NCBI GenBank assembly: GCA_018712825.1
Contig: DVGG01000026.1
Location: forward strand, 1-64,000
DNA from: Candidatus Faecousia excrementipullorum
GTDB lineage: Bacteria > Bacillota > Clostridia > Oscillospirales > Oscillospiraceae
Reading direction: 5' to 3'
DNA: 64,000 nt
Position numbers and translations under genes: made by a program. The notes below the pieces were generated by a model, which searched no databases, was not told where the DNA came from, and worked only from the letters and a program-made list of their open reading frames with translations. Shown here one piece after another: positions 42,621-50,660 of this stretch; within the stretch, counting starts at the first letter, position 1, and each line of letters opens with the position of its first letter.

Positions 42621-42622
42621 GC

Positions 42623-43717
42623 ATGAAGTATTTGGAAGGACAGATTCGCATCCCCTCCGGCTGCGCCATATCTGCCCTTATTTCCCGGGAGGGCAGGAAA
42701 ATCAGCGGAGAAACCATCGCCGCCAGCATGGTGCCCATGCACGACCGCTCCAACGGTCTGGGAGGCGGCTTTGCCGGCTACGGCATTTATCCTGAGTATA
42801 AGGACTTTTTTGCCCTGCATATCTTCTACCCTGGAGAAAGCTGCCGGAAGCAATGTGAAAGCCTGCTCCGGGAGTCCCTGGACATTGTCCATCAGGAGCC
42901 GATACCCACCAGAGCCATTGAGGCCATTACCCAGGTACCCCTCATCTACCGGTATTTTGCCGCCCCCCTCCAATCTACCCTGAAGCGGCTGCAAATCGAT
43001 GAGCGGGAGCTGATTGCCCGACTGGTAATGGAAATCAACGGCGGTAATTCCGGGGCCTTCATTTTCTCCTGCGGAAAGAATGTAGGCGTATTCAAAGGTG
43101 TGGGGTATCCGGAGGATGTGGCAGAGTTTTACCGGCTGGAGGACTACAAGGGCTACTGCTGGACGGCCCACGGCCGCTACCCCACCAACACCCCCGGCTG
43201 GTGGGGCGGCGCCCATCCCTTTGCCCTGCTGGACTACACCGTGGTACATAACGGAGAAATCTCCTCCTACGATGCCAACCGCCGCTCCATAGAGATGTAC
43301 GGCTACCGCTGTACCCTCCAGACGGATACGGAGGTTATCACCTACATTGCCGACTATCTGCTGCGAAAGCAAGGGCTTACCTTGCAGGAGCTGGCCCAGG
43401 TGATGGCTGCCCCCTTCTTTACCACCATCTCCCGGAAAAGTCCGGAGGAGCAAAAGCAGCTTTCATATCTTCGCACCATGTTCCCCGGTTTTCTGGTCAC
43501 CGGCCCCTTCTCCATTATCCTGGCTTACGAAGGGGGACTTATGGCCCTGAACGACCGGCTGAAGCTGAGAAGTCTGGTGGGAGCGGAAAAGGGAGATATG
43601 GTGTATCTGGCCAGCGAGGAAGCGGCCATCCGGGTCATGGAACCCAATCCGGACCGGATTTTTTATCCCACAGGCGGTGAGCCTGTGATTGTGCAGGTGA
43701 AAGGCGGTGCATTTTAA
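42623..43717 (+). CDS. Glutamate synthase amidotransferase subunit, class II (GltB domain 1 type)
   Basis: Separate glutaminase subunit of an archaeal-type three-gene glutamate synthase, 364 residues. The candidate nucleophile is the cysteine in IPSGCAISALI after a 13-residue propeptide. AHGRYPTNTPGWWGGAHPF and VVHNGEISSYDANRRSIE are class II amidotransferase motifs. It would pass glutamine-derived ammonia to the FMN subunit encoded next, with which it overlaps by one base. Its ribosome site is inside a leader hairpin. Confidence 0.88.
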   Translation: MKYLEGQIRIPSGCAISALISREGRKISGETIAASMVPMHDRSNGLGGGFAGYGIYPEYKDFFALHIFYPGESCRKQCESLLRESLDIVHQEPIPTRAIEAITQVPLIYRYFAAPLQSTLKRLQIDERELIARLVMEINGGNSGAFIFSCGKNVGVFKGVGYPEDVAEFYRLEDYKGYCWTAHGRYPTNTPGWWGGAHPFALLDYTVVHNGEISSYDANRRSIEMYGYRCTLQTDTEVITYIADYLLRKQGLTLQELAQVMAAPFFTTISRKSPEEQKQLSYLRTMFPGFLVTGPFSIILAYEGGLMALNDRLKLRSLVGAEKGDMVYLASEEAAIRVMEPNPDRIFYPTGGEPVIVQVKGGAF

Positions 43718-45222
43718 TGGGTATGGATTATATGTATCCCGCATTTGAGGTTCTTCGGAACCCCACCCGGTGCGTAAACTGCGGCATCTGCGTGAAGGAG
43801 TGCGCAAATGGGGTGCACTTCTATCAAAAGGACGGCAAGCTCCTGTCTGTCCGGGAGGAGCTGTGCGTAAACTGCGGCAGGTGTGTGGCCTTCTGCCCCA
43901 CCCATGCTCTGAAAATTCTCAAATCCCCTCCCTTTTTCCGGGAAAACGAGAACTGGAGCTGCGGCACCATCCAGGAGATTTACCGTCAGGCGAAAACCGG
44001 AGGTGTATTGCTCTCCTCCATGGGAAATCCCAATCCCCTGCCGGTATACTGGGACCGGATTCTCCTCAACGCCTCCCAAGTGACCACCCCCTCGGTGGAC
44101 CCCCTTCGGGAGCCTATGGAAACCCGGGTATTTCTGGGGAAGAAGCCGGAGAAAATCCAGCGGGGGGAGGACGGCAAGCTCCAATGGAATCTGCCGCCCC
44201 AGCTGGAGCTGGAGATTCCCGTGCTGTTTTCCGCCATGAGCTACGGCTCCATCAGCTACAACGCCCACGCCAGTCTGGCAGAAGCTGCCGAAAGGCTGGG
44301 AACCTTCTACAACACAGGAGAAGGAGGCCTTCACCCGGATTTTTACCGCTACGGAAAAAACACCATTGTCCAGGTGGCCTCTGGACGGTTTGGGGTACAC
44401 CCGGACTATCTCAACGCAGGCGTTGCCATTGAAATCAAAATGGGCCAAGGGGCAAAGCCCGGTATCGGCGGCCATCTGCCCGGAAACAAGGTAGGAGAGG
44501 ACGTGTCCAAAACCCGGATGATTCCCAAGGGAACGGATGCCATCTCCCCTGCCCCCCATCACGACATTTACTCCATCGAGGATCTGCGGCAGCTGGTCTG
44601 CTCCCTGAAGGAGGTCACCGGCTACAAAAAGCCGGTGATTGTGAAGGTGGCTGCGGTTCACAACATCGCCGCCATTGCCAGCGGCATTGCCCGCAGCGGT
44701 GCGGACATCATTGCCATCGACGGCTTCCGGGGAGGCACCGGTGCAGCCCCCACCCGTATCCGGGACAATGTGGGCATTCCCATTGAGCTGGCCCTGGCTG
44801 CGGTGGATCAGCGGCTGCGGGATGAGGGAATCCGCAATCAGGTATCCCTCATTGCAGGGGGCAGCATCCGCTCCTCGGCGGATGTGGTAAAGGCCATCGC
44901 TCTGGGTGCCGACGCCTGCTACATCGGTACCGCCGCATTGCTGGCTCTGGGCTGTCATCTGTGCCGCTCCTGTCACAGCGGCCGGTGCAACTGGGGCATT
45001 GCCACCCAGGTGCCGGAGCTCACCGCCAGACTGGACCCCCAGGAGGGTGCCCAGCGGCTGGCGGGGCTGCTTACCGCCTGGAAGCAGGAAATCAAGGAAA
45101 TGATGGGCGGTATGGGCATCAACGCCATCGAAGCCCTCCGGGGAAACCGCAGTATGCTCCGGGGGCTGGGATTGACCGGAAAGGAACTGGAAATTCTGGG
45201 AATCCGCCACGCAGGAGAATAA
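43717..45222 (+). CDS. Glutamate synthase FMN/synthase subunit with ferredoxin domain
   Basis: A 501-residue subunit that reduces 2-oxoglutarate plus ammonia to glutamate. The N terminus holds two 4Fe-4S motifs (CVNCGICVKEC and CVNCGRCVAFC). The FMN-binding barrel follows, with SAMSYGSIS, GEGGLHPDFY, QGAKPGIGGHLPG, SPAPHHDIYSIEDL and IDGFRGGTGAAP, then a 3Fe-4S-type cluster CHLCRSCHSGRCNWGIATQ. The fused ferredoxins could deliver electrons, fitting the absence of a GltD gene here. Confidence 0.93.
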   Translation: MGMDYMYPAFEVLRNPTRCVNCGICVKECANGVHFYQKDGKLLSVREELCVNCGRCVAFCPTHALKILKSPPFFRENENWSCGTIQEIYRQAKTGGVLLSSMGNPNPLPVYWDRILLNASQVTTPSVDPLREPMETRVFLGKKPEKIQRGEDGKLQWNLPPQLELEIPVLFSAMSYGSISYNAHASLAEAAERLGTFYNTGEGGLHPDFYRYGKNTIVQVASGRFGVHPDYLNAGVAIEIKMGQGAKPGIGGHLPGNKVGEDVSKTRMIPKGTDAISPAPHHDIYSIEDLRQLVCSLKEVTGYKKPVIVKVAAVHNIAAIASGIARSGADIIAIDGFRGGTGAAPTRIRDNVGIPIELALAAVDQRLRDEGIRNQVSLIAGGSIRSSADVVKAIALGADACYIGTAALLALGCHLCRSCHSGRCNWGIATQVPELTARLDPQEGAQRLAGLLTAWKQEIKEMMGGMGINAIEALRGNRSMLRGLGLTGKELEILGIRHAGE

Positions 45223-45261
45223 GCCAATCTTTGGGTTGAAAAAAAACGGAGGTATGCTAAA

Positions 45262-45984
45262 ATGATACATATTGATGCATCCGGCCTGAGCTATCAGCAG
45301 CTCAACGAAAAAATCCGCAGCTGTCAGGAGGATGTTTTCCTGGAAAACTGCTGCGGACAGCGGTTCCTGGGTACCGGCATGGGAGAAAAACACATCCGCA
45401 TCCAGGGAACCCCCGGCAACGCCCTGGGAGCTTACCTCAACGGTGCCTGCATCGAGGTGCTGGGAAACGCCCAGGACGCGGTGGGAGACACCATGAACGC
45501 CGGCAGGATTGTGGTCCACGGAAGCCTGGGTGATACGGCGGGTTATGCCATGCGGGGCGGCGAAATCTATGTCCGGGGAGATGCAGGCTACCGCACCGGT
45601 GTGCATATGAAGGCCTACGGAGATAAGTTCCCGGTGATTGTGGTGGGAGGCAGAACCGGCAGCTTTCTGGGAGAGTATCAGGCCGGCGGAATCCTCATTG
45701 TGCTGGGGCTGACCGAAAGCACCGAGCCCATCGTTCGGAACTTCCCCTGCACCGGAATGCATGGCGGAAAGCTGTTTATCCGCTCCGCCTGCGAAAATGT
45801 CCTATTCCCGGAGCAGGTTGCCCCCCGGGCTGCCACGCCCAAGGATATGGAGGAAATTTTGCCGTATCTTCAAACCTTTGCCCAACTGTTTGGGGAGGAT
45901 TATGAGAAAATTTGCAGCGCACCTTTCACCCTGGTGGTACCGGACAGCCAAAATCCCTATCACCAGATGTATGTCAGCAACTAA
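45262..45984 (+). CDS. Glutamate synthase GXGXG subunit (GltB domain 3 type)
   Basis: Separate GXGXG beta-helix subunit, 240 residues, with repeated glycine motifs (GTPGNALGAYLNG, GNAQDAVGDTMNAG, GSLGDTAGYAMRGG, GDAGYRTGVHM). It supplies the structural domain lying beside the amidotransferase and synthase parts in one-chain GltB. ATG 45262 follows ACGGAGGTATGCTAAA. Confidence 0.92.
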   Translation: MIHIDASGLSYQQLNEKIRSCQEDVFLENCCGQRFLGTGMGEKHIRIQGTPGNALGAYLNGACIEVLGNAQDAVGDTMNAGRIVVHGSLGDTAGYAMRGGEIYVRGDAGYRTGVHMKAYGDKFPVIVVGGRTGSFLGEYQAGGILIVLGLTESTEPIVRNFPCTGMHGGKLFIRSACENVLFPEQVAPRAATPKDMEEILPYLQTFAQLFGEDYEKICSAPFTLVVPDSQNPYHQMYVSN

Positions 45985-45999
45985 GAAAAGAGGGGTTCT

Positions 46000-47214
46000 A
46001 TGAAATATTCGCCGTCTGAGGTATTGGAATACGTAGCCGAGGAGGACATCAAGTTTATCCGGCTGGCCTTCTGCGATGTTTTCGGCAAGCAGAAGAATGT
46101 GGCCATTATGGCAAGTGAGCTGCCCCAGGCTTTCGCCCACGGCATCGCCATCGATGCCTCCGCCATTTCCGGCTTTGGGGGAGAAATCCGTTCGGATTTG
46201 TTCCTTCATCCCGACGCCTCCACCCTGGTTCAGCTGCCCTGGCGGCCCCAGCAGGGAAAGGTGGTACGGATGTTCTGCGATGTGACCTATCCCGACGGAA
46301 CCCCCTTCGAATGCGACACCCGGCGGATTCTGAAGAAGGCCATTGCCTGCGCCCGGGAGGCAGGCTATCACTTTGATTTCGGCAGTGAAATGGAGTTTTA
46401 TCTGTTCCAGCTGGACGAGAAGGGCTGCCCCACCAAGGAGCCTTACGACAACGCCAGCTATATGGATATTGCCCCGGAGGATAAGGGGGAGAACATCCGC
46501 CGGGAAATCTGCCTCATGCTGGAGCAGATGGACATTGCCCCGGAAAGCTCCCACCACGAAAGCGGCCCGGGTCAGAACGAAATCGATTTCCGTTACTCCG
46601 AGCCCCTTACCGCCGCAGACCAGGCGGTGACCTTTCACACCGTGGTAAAGACTGTTGCTTACCGCAACGGACTGGCTGCGGACTTTTCTCCCAAACCCCT
46701 GCCGGGAAAAGACGGCAACGGTATGCACATCAATATTTCCGTATCCGGCGGACAGGGAGAAGAGGCCCTGGGCCATGTGATTGCGGGTATCATGGACAAA
46801 ATCCGGGATATTACCCTGTTCCTCAATCCCACTGCCGGCTCCTATGCCCGTCTGGGCTGTGACAAGGCGCCGGGTTATATCTCCTGGTCCCGGGAAAACC
46901 GCTCCCAACTGATTCGGATTCCCGCCACCCCCTCCGGGCGTATCCGGGCGGAGCTTCGCTCTCCCGACCCCCAGGCCAACCCTTATCTTGCCTATGCCCT
47001 GCTCATCTATGCCGGACTTCAGGGCATTGCCCGGAAGCTGCCCCTGCCGGAGCCGGCGGATTTTAACCTGCTTACCGCCTCTCCCCAGGCCCTGGAAGGG
47101 TATGGAAAACTCCCGGTTTCTCTTACGGAGGCCATGGAAGTTGCCCGGGAGAGTGACTTCCTTCGCCGTTATCTTCCCCAGAAGGTGATGGATGCCTATT
47201 GTCAGCGGCGTTAA
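46000..47214 (+). CDS. glnA: Glutamine synthetase, short type I-like
   Basis: A second glutamine synthetase, 404 residues, about 40 shorter than usual GSI, with all core motifs: beta-grasp N terminus (KFIRLAFCDVFGKQKNV), GSEMEFYLF, HHESGPGQNEIDFRY, GNGMHINIS, APGYISWSRENRSQLIRIP and ELRSPDPQANPYLAYAL. The shortening is mainly near the C terminus. No adenylylation-loop tyrosine pattern was recognised. Placed 15 bases after the glutamate synthase genes, it completes a GS/GOGAT module. It could also be a GS-like gamma-glutamyl ligase. Confidence 0.88.
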   Translation: MKYSPSEVLEYVAEEDIKFIRLAFCDVFGKQKNVAIMASELPQAFAHGIAIDASAISGFGGEIRSDLFLHPDASTLVQLPWRPQQGKVVRMFCDVTYPDGTPFECDTRRILKKAIACAREAGYHFDFGSEMEFYLFQLDEKGCPTKEPYDNASYMDIAPEDKGENIRREICLMLEQMDIAPESSHHESGPGQNEIDFRYSEPLTAADQAVTFHTVVKTVAYRNGLAADFSPKPLPGKDGNGMHINISVSGGQGEEALGHVIAGIMDKIRDITLFLNPTAGSYARLGCDKAPGYISWSRENRSQLIRIPATPSGRIRAELRSPDPQANPYLAYALLIYAGLQGIARKLPLPEPADFNLLTASPQALEGYGKLPVSLTEAMEVARESDFLRRYLPQKVMDAYCQRR

Positions 47215-47245
47215 GACCATCGATTCCAGGGAAAGGAGGGGTGTC

Positions 47246-47833
47246 ATGGTATTTCAGGAAAAGACCTATTGTGTATTGGTGGTTTCCTCCACCGAAAGCT
47301 TTGGCACCTCCATGGCGCCTTTGCTTCCGCCCACGGACTACTATCCTGTGGTATACGCCAAAAGTTCCGGTGAAGCCCAGCGGCTGCTGGCAGAGAGCAA
47401 CTATGACATTGTGATTATCAACACGCCGCTTTCCGACGATTTTGGGCTGAGACTTGCCTGCTATGTGAGCAGCAACACAACCGCCGGTGTACTGCTGCTG
47501 GTAAAGAACGACCGATACACGGAAACCAGCGCCAAAGTGCTTTCCTATGGGGTGCTGACCCTGCCCAAGCCCACCAGTTCTCAGATGATTACCCAAACCC
47601 TGGGGGTACTGTGTGCCACCCGGGAACGGCTGCGGCAGATGGAGGAAAAACAGCTCTCCGTGGAACAGAAAATGGAGGAAATCCGCCTGGTAAACCGGGC
47701 TAAGTGGCTTTTGATTGAAACCCTGGGAATGTCAGAGTCTGACGCCCACCGGTACATTGAAAAGCAGGCTATGGATTTGCGCATCTCCAAAGCCCAGGTT
47801 GCCAAAAACATCATTCACACATATCAAGGGTAA
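47246..47833 (+). CDS. ANTAR-domain response regulator with degenerate receiver
   Basis: RNA-binding antitermination regulator, 195 residues. The N-terminal receiver-like domain lacks the phosphorylation residues: the usual acidic pair is S14-S15, and the acceptor position after YDIVII is N59, though the lysine in TLPKP remains. A coiled coil leads to the C-terminal ANTAR domain (VNRAKWLLIETLGMSESDAHRYIEKQAMDLRISKAQVAKNII). ANTAR proteins bind paired hexaloop hairpins and prevent termination. It lies 31 bases after glnA with AAAGGAGGGG before its ATG. The glnN leader is the obvious target. Confidence 0.92.
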   Translation: MVFQEKTYCVLVVSSTESFGTSMAPLLPPTDYYPVVYAKSSGEAQRLLAESNYDIVIINTPLSDDFGLRLACYVSSNTTAGVLLLVKNDRYTETSAKVLSYGVLTLPKPTSSQMITQTLGVLCATRERLRQMEEKQLSVEQKMEEIRLVNRAKWLLIETLGMSESDAHRYIEKQAMDLRISKAQVAKNIIHTYQG

Positions 47834-47864
47834 AAATCCCGGTCAGAAAATCTGACCGGGATTT
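47834..47864 (+). terminator. Hairpin after the ANTAR gene
   Basis: AAATCCCGGTCAGA and TCTGACCGGGATTT, a 14-bp stem with an AAA loop starting inside the stop-codon region. The T run is short, so termination may be partial. Confidence 0.55.
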
Positions 47865-48143
47865 CAGACTGTCAATAAAGTCCCAAACCGGCAAAAGCAA
47901 AAGAAAACGGGCTTTTTCCTCTTTGGAGGATTGGAAAGAATACCAGGTGTGGTTCTCCCAATAAAAGCGAAAAATGTTGCTTCGCAACGCTTTTGCCTTA
48001 CTGCGCAAACGCCGCCCTACCGTACTCCATGTACGCCGACGGGCGGCGTTTGCTTGTCTTTGTGCCTTTCTTGACAGTCTGGCAGCGTGTCAAAAAGTTT
48101 TTTGACACGCTGAAATTCCGGTCAGAGGATTTGACCGGAATTT
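47834..48143. repeat. 310-bp composite palindromic element
   Basis: Outer arms 47834-47875 and 48102-48143 are inverted copies matching at about 34 of 42 positions, each containing a CCGGTCAGA...TGACCGG hairpin. Inside, CAGACTGTCAATAAAG (47865-47880) is inverted at 48066-48081 with one mismatch. A 13-bp stem lies at 48005-48017/48041-48053 (GCAAACGCCGCCC), and another at 48084-48096/48099-48111. There is no ORF. It looks like a MITE or nested dispersed palindromes. Confidence 0.65.
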
Positions 48144-48149
48144 GTTTTT
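48113..48149 (+). terminator. Second copy of the CCGGTCA hairpin, with T run
   Basis: AAATTCCGGTCA and TGACCGGAATTT, followed by GTTTTTC; a better terminator for the nitrogen operon than the first copy. Confidence 0.65.
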
Positions 48150-48161
48150 CAACAATTGTTG
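48150..48161. repeat. Perfect 12-bp palindrome upstream of plsY
   Basis: CAACAATTGTTG, about 35 bases before a TATACT box at 48196-48201. Possible operator; no family assigned. Confidence 0.35.
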
Positions 48162-48234
48162 AGGTGAAGTTGAAATTGAATTGCAAGTGGGAAGGTATAC
48201 TAAGCGTATCAGATAATTAAGAGGTGAAAAAGGT

Positions 48235-48837
48235 ATGTTCCGAGATTTGTGCTTTATTCTGCTGGGCTATTTGCTGGGAAGCGTTCTCTTTGCCCGGGTT
48301 TGGGGCAAGGTTGTGGCCGGAAAGGACATCACCCAGGATGCCCCTGACCAGAATCCCGGCACCACCAACGCCTTTCGCAACGGCGGGGTTCTCTGCGGTC
48401 TGCTCACCCTGGTGTGCGACCTTCTGAAGGGCTTTGTGCCGGTATTTCTCTATCTGCGCACCGGCTCCGGACCGGCTTTGGGCTTTGTGATGGCGGCGCC
48501 GGTACTGGGCCATGTGTTTCCGGTATTCTCCCACTTCCGGGGCGGCAAGGGCATTGCCACCACCTTCGGCTGCCTTCTGGCGCTGCTGCCCACCGTGCGT
48601 CCTCTTGCATACATGGTGCTGTTTTTCCTGTTCTTCTCTCTGATTCTGCGGATTTCCCCCAACTACTACCGTACCATTGCCGCCTATGTCTGCACAGAAG
48701 CGGCACTGCTGCTTTTTGCCCACAACACGGCAATCATTACCGGTTTTTCCCTGATTTGTCTGGGAATTGGCTTCCGGATGTTTACCAGCCGGGAGGAAAA
48801 GAACGACCTGGAGGTAAAGCTTTTATGGACGCATTGA
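48235..48837 (+). CDS. plsY: Glycerol-3-phosphate acyltransferase PlsY
   Basis: Membrane acyltransferase using acyl-phosphate for the first step of phospholipid synthesis, 200 residues with about five helices. GYLLGSVLFARV corresponds to the GS motif 1, NPGTTNAFRNGG to the glycine-rich phosphate loop, and HVFPVFSHFRGGKGIATTFG to the HxFPxxxxFKGGKG motif. The insertion DITQDAP precedes the NPG loop. Its end overlaps the next gene by 13 bases. Confidence 0.92.
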   Translation: MFRDLCFILLGYLLGSVLFARVWGKVVAGKDITQDAPDQNPGTTNAFRNGGVLCGLLTLVCDLLKGFVPVFLYLRTGSGPALGFVMAAPVLGHVFPVFSHFRGGKGIATTFGCLLALLPTVRPLAYMVLFFLFFSLILRISPNYYRTIAAYVCTEAALLLFAHNTAIITGFSLICLGIGFRMFTSREEKNDLEVKLLWTH

Positions 48838-49946
48838 TTCTATCCTGTAGTACCGGCGGCGGTCACAATGCCGCAGGTTTTGCGGTGAAAGAGGAGCTGG
48901 AGCGGCGGGGCCATAGGGTCACCATGCTGGACCCCTATACCCTGGCGGGGAAGAGCCTTGACAAGCTGGTGGGAAATGGCTACATCAAAACTGCCCAGAA
49001 GGCTCCCCATTTTTTTGGCTTCCTCTATAAGCTGGGAGACGGCTACCGGAAGCTGCCGGTCCACTCCCCTGTGTATGCGGTGAACAAGGCCATGTTTGGC
49101 ACCATGCGGGAGTTTTTCCAGCATCACCATTTTAATGTGGTAATCATGCCCCACCTGTTCCCTGCCCAGATGCTGACCCATCTGAAACGGAAGGGCGTTG
49201 CTCTCCCCCCGCAGATTTTCATTGCCACGGACTATGTGTGCATCCCCTTTACGGAGGAGACGGACTGCGACTACTATGTGATTCCCGGCTCTGACATGGC
49301 AAAGGACTTTACCCGCCGGGGAATTCCCGCAGATAAGCTGGTGCCGGCGGGAATCCCGGTACGCCGGGCCTTCCGGGAGCCCCTTTCCCGGGAGGAGGCC
49401 AAAGGCCGTCTGGGGCTGGAGGCGGATAAGCATTATATTCTTTTGTCCGGGGGCAGCATCGGCTGCGGACAGATTGAAAAGGCAGTGGGAAAGCTCTCCC
49501 GGTATCTGAAAAAACACCCGAAGCACCACCTGATTGTGATTTGCGGCAACAATCAGCCGCTGCTTGCCCGGCTGGAAAAGAAATTCGGAAAGCAGGGGCA
49601 GATTACCCTTCTTGCCAGCACCAACCAAATGGCAAGCTATCTTCGGGCCTGCGACGTATATCTGTCCAAACCGGGAGGGCTGTCCTCCACGGAGGCGGCG
49701 GTAATGGGGATTCCTCTCATCCACATTGCCCCCATTCCCGGCTGCGAAATCCGCAACATGGAGTATTTCTCCCAAAAGGGCATGAGCCTGGCAGTGGACA
49801 CCCACTGGAACCAGCTGGAGGACGCCCTGGTGCAGCTGTCCCAGCCCATCAGCGCCAAAACCATGCAGGTTCGTCAGCGCCAATATATTAACCCCAGAGC
49901 CACAGAGGAAATCTGTGCCCTGGCTGAAAAAGCGGCAAATGTATAA
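48825..49946 (+). CDS. MGDG-synthase/UgtP-like glycosyltransferase
   Basis: Glycosyltransferase family 28-like enzyme of 373 residues, related to diacylglycerol glucosyl- or galactosyltransferases. It begins MDALILSCSTGGGHNAAGFAVKEEL, the typical MGDG-synthase N terminus, and has IATDYVCIPF, LLSGGSIGCGQI and the nucleotide-sugar site SKPGGLSSTEAAVMGIPLI. ATG 48825 follows CTGGAGGTAAAGCTTTT inside plsY. Pairing with plsY supports a role in membrane glycolipid synthesis. The sugar is unknown. Confidence 0.9.
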   Translation: MDALILSCSTGGGHNAAGFAVKEELERRGHRVTMLDPYTLAGKSLDKLVGNGYIKTAQKAPHFFGFLYKLGDGYRKLPVHSPVYAVNKAMFGTMREFFQHHHFNVVIMPHLFPAQMLTHLKRKGVALPPQIFIATDYVCIPFTEETDCDYYVIPGSDMAKDFTRRGIPADKLVPAGIPVRRAFREPLSREEAKGRLGLEADKHYILLSGGSIGCGQIEKAVGKLSRYLKKHPKHHLIVICGNNQPLLARLEKKFGKQGQITLLASTNQMASYLRACDVYLSKPGGLSSTEAAVMGIPLIHIAPIPGCEIRNMEYFSQKGMSLAVDTHWNQLEDALVQLSQPISAKTMQVRQRQYINPRATEEICALAEKAANV

Positions 49947-49953
49947 TATTCCT

Positions 49954-49988
49954 CAGGTCAGACGGAGAAAACGTCTGACCTGTTTTTT
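49954..49988 (+). terminator. Intrinsic terminator after the glycosyltransferase gene
   Basis: CAGGTCAGACG and CGTCTGACCTG around GAGAAAA, followed by TTTTTT. Confidence 0.92.
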
Positions 49989-50124
49989 GAAAACAGAATG
50001 GTGGCAGTTGCGTCTATACGGCAAGCTTCAGGGAAGCTGTTAGAATACATTTTGGCAGAGTTGTCGGAAATACAGCTTATTTTTTGTGTCTATTAACAAA
50101 AAGGCAGTACTTATCCGCCCGGAA

Positions 50125-50153
50125 TTGACACAGCTTTCACAATATACTATAAT
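50125..50153 (+). promoter_or_regulatory. Consensus sigma-A promoter with leader hairpin
   Basis: Perfect TTGACA, 17-bp spacer, perfect TATAAT. The leader at about 50163-50199 can form a hairpin (GGTATCC-CGC with GCGGATACC, one bulge) before the ribosome site. Confidence 0.8.
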
Positions 50154-50230
50154 GGCCTTGATGGTATCCCGCCAAAAACACCTGGTCAGCGGATACCGAG
50201 GATTTTGAAACACGGAAAGGGGGCAGGAAA

Positions 50231-50656
50231 ATGAAAAAGAAAATTATGCTTTTGGTATTTCCCGCCGTTTCCCTGATTCTGGAAGTGCTGCCCTACGGAG
50301 CTGTGATGTGCCATTTCAATCCGAAAGGCAGGCCTTTCCGGGAAACCTATTCCTATTTTGATATGGTTCCCTTTGGAAATGCCAATTTCGGACCCCTTTT
50401 GACCGGGATTCTTACCTGTGTTTTGCTGATTCTGGCAATTTTGGCTCTCTGGAAAGACAAATGGGTGAGGCAGCTGAGGGCAGTGGCCCTGCTTGCCCTG
50501 GGAACCTCCCTTATGCCCTTTGTGCTTAGTCTGCAAAATTATTCCCTGGTAGGTGCCGGCATTTCTCTTATGCTGCTGGCAGAATGGACACTGGCCCGGA
50601 AATTGGATGCCGTCCCCGGCGAAAATCCAGCCGGGGATGTGGACAAGAAGGAGTGA
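50231..50656 (+). CDS. Small hypothetical membrane protein
   Basis: A 141-residue protein of no recognised family. It has four hydrophobic segments at about 4-26, 55-73, 82-98 and 104-120, with a conserved-looking polar loop between the first two (PKGRPFRETYSYFDMVPFGNANF) and a charged C terminus. ATG 50231 follows GAAAGGGGGCAGGAAA. It is followed after four bases by a lipoprotein gene, so the two probably work together at the cell surface. Confidence 0.75.
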   Translation: MKKKIMLLVFPAVSLILEVLPYGAVMCHFNPKGRPFRETYSYFDMVPFGNANFGPLLTGILTCVLLILAILALWKDKWVRQLRAVALLALGTSLMPFVLSLQNYSLVGAGISLMLLAEWTLARKLDAVPGENPAGDVDKKE

Positions 50657-50660
50657 TTCT

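Noticed and set aside
42541..42622. ANTAR double-hexaloop motif on the glutamate synthase side of the control region
   Set aside because: The nearest candidate (GCCC-ATTGG-GGGC) has a five-base loop and no second partner; the alternative-hairpin/leader-ORF reading fits better.
48005..48053. CRISPR-like repeat
   Set aside because: The palindromic unit occurs once here with no spacers or cas genes.
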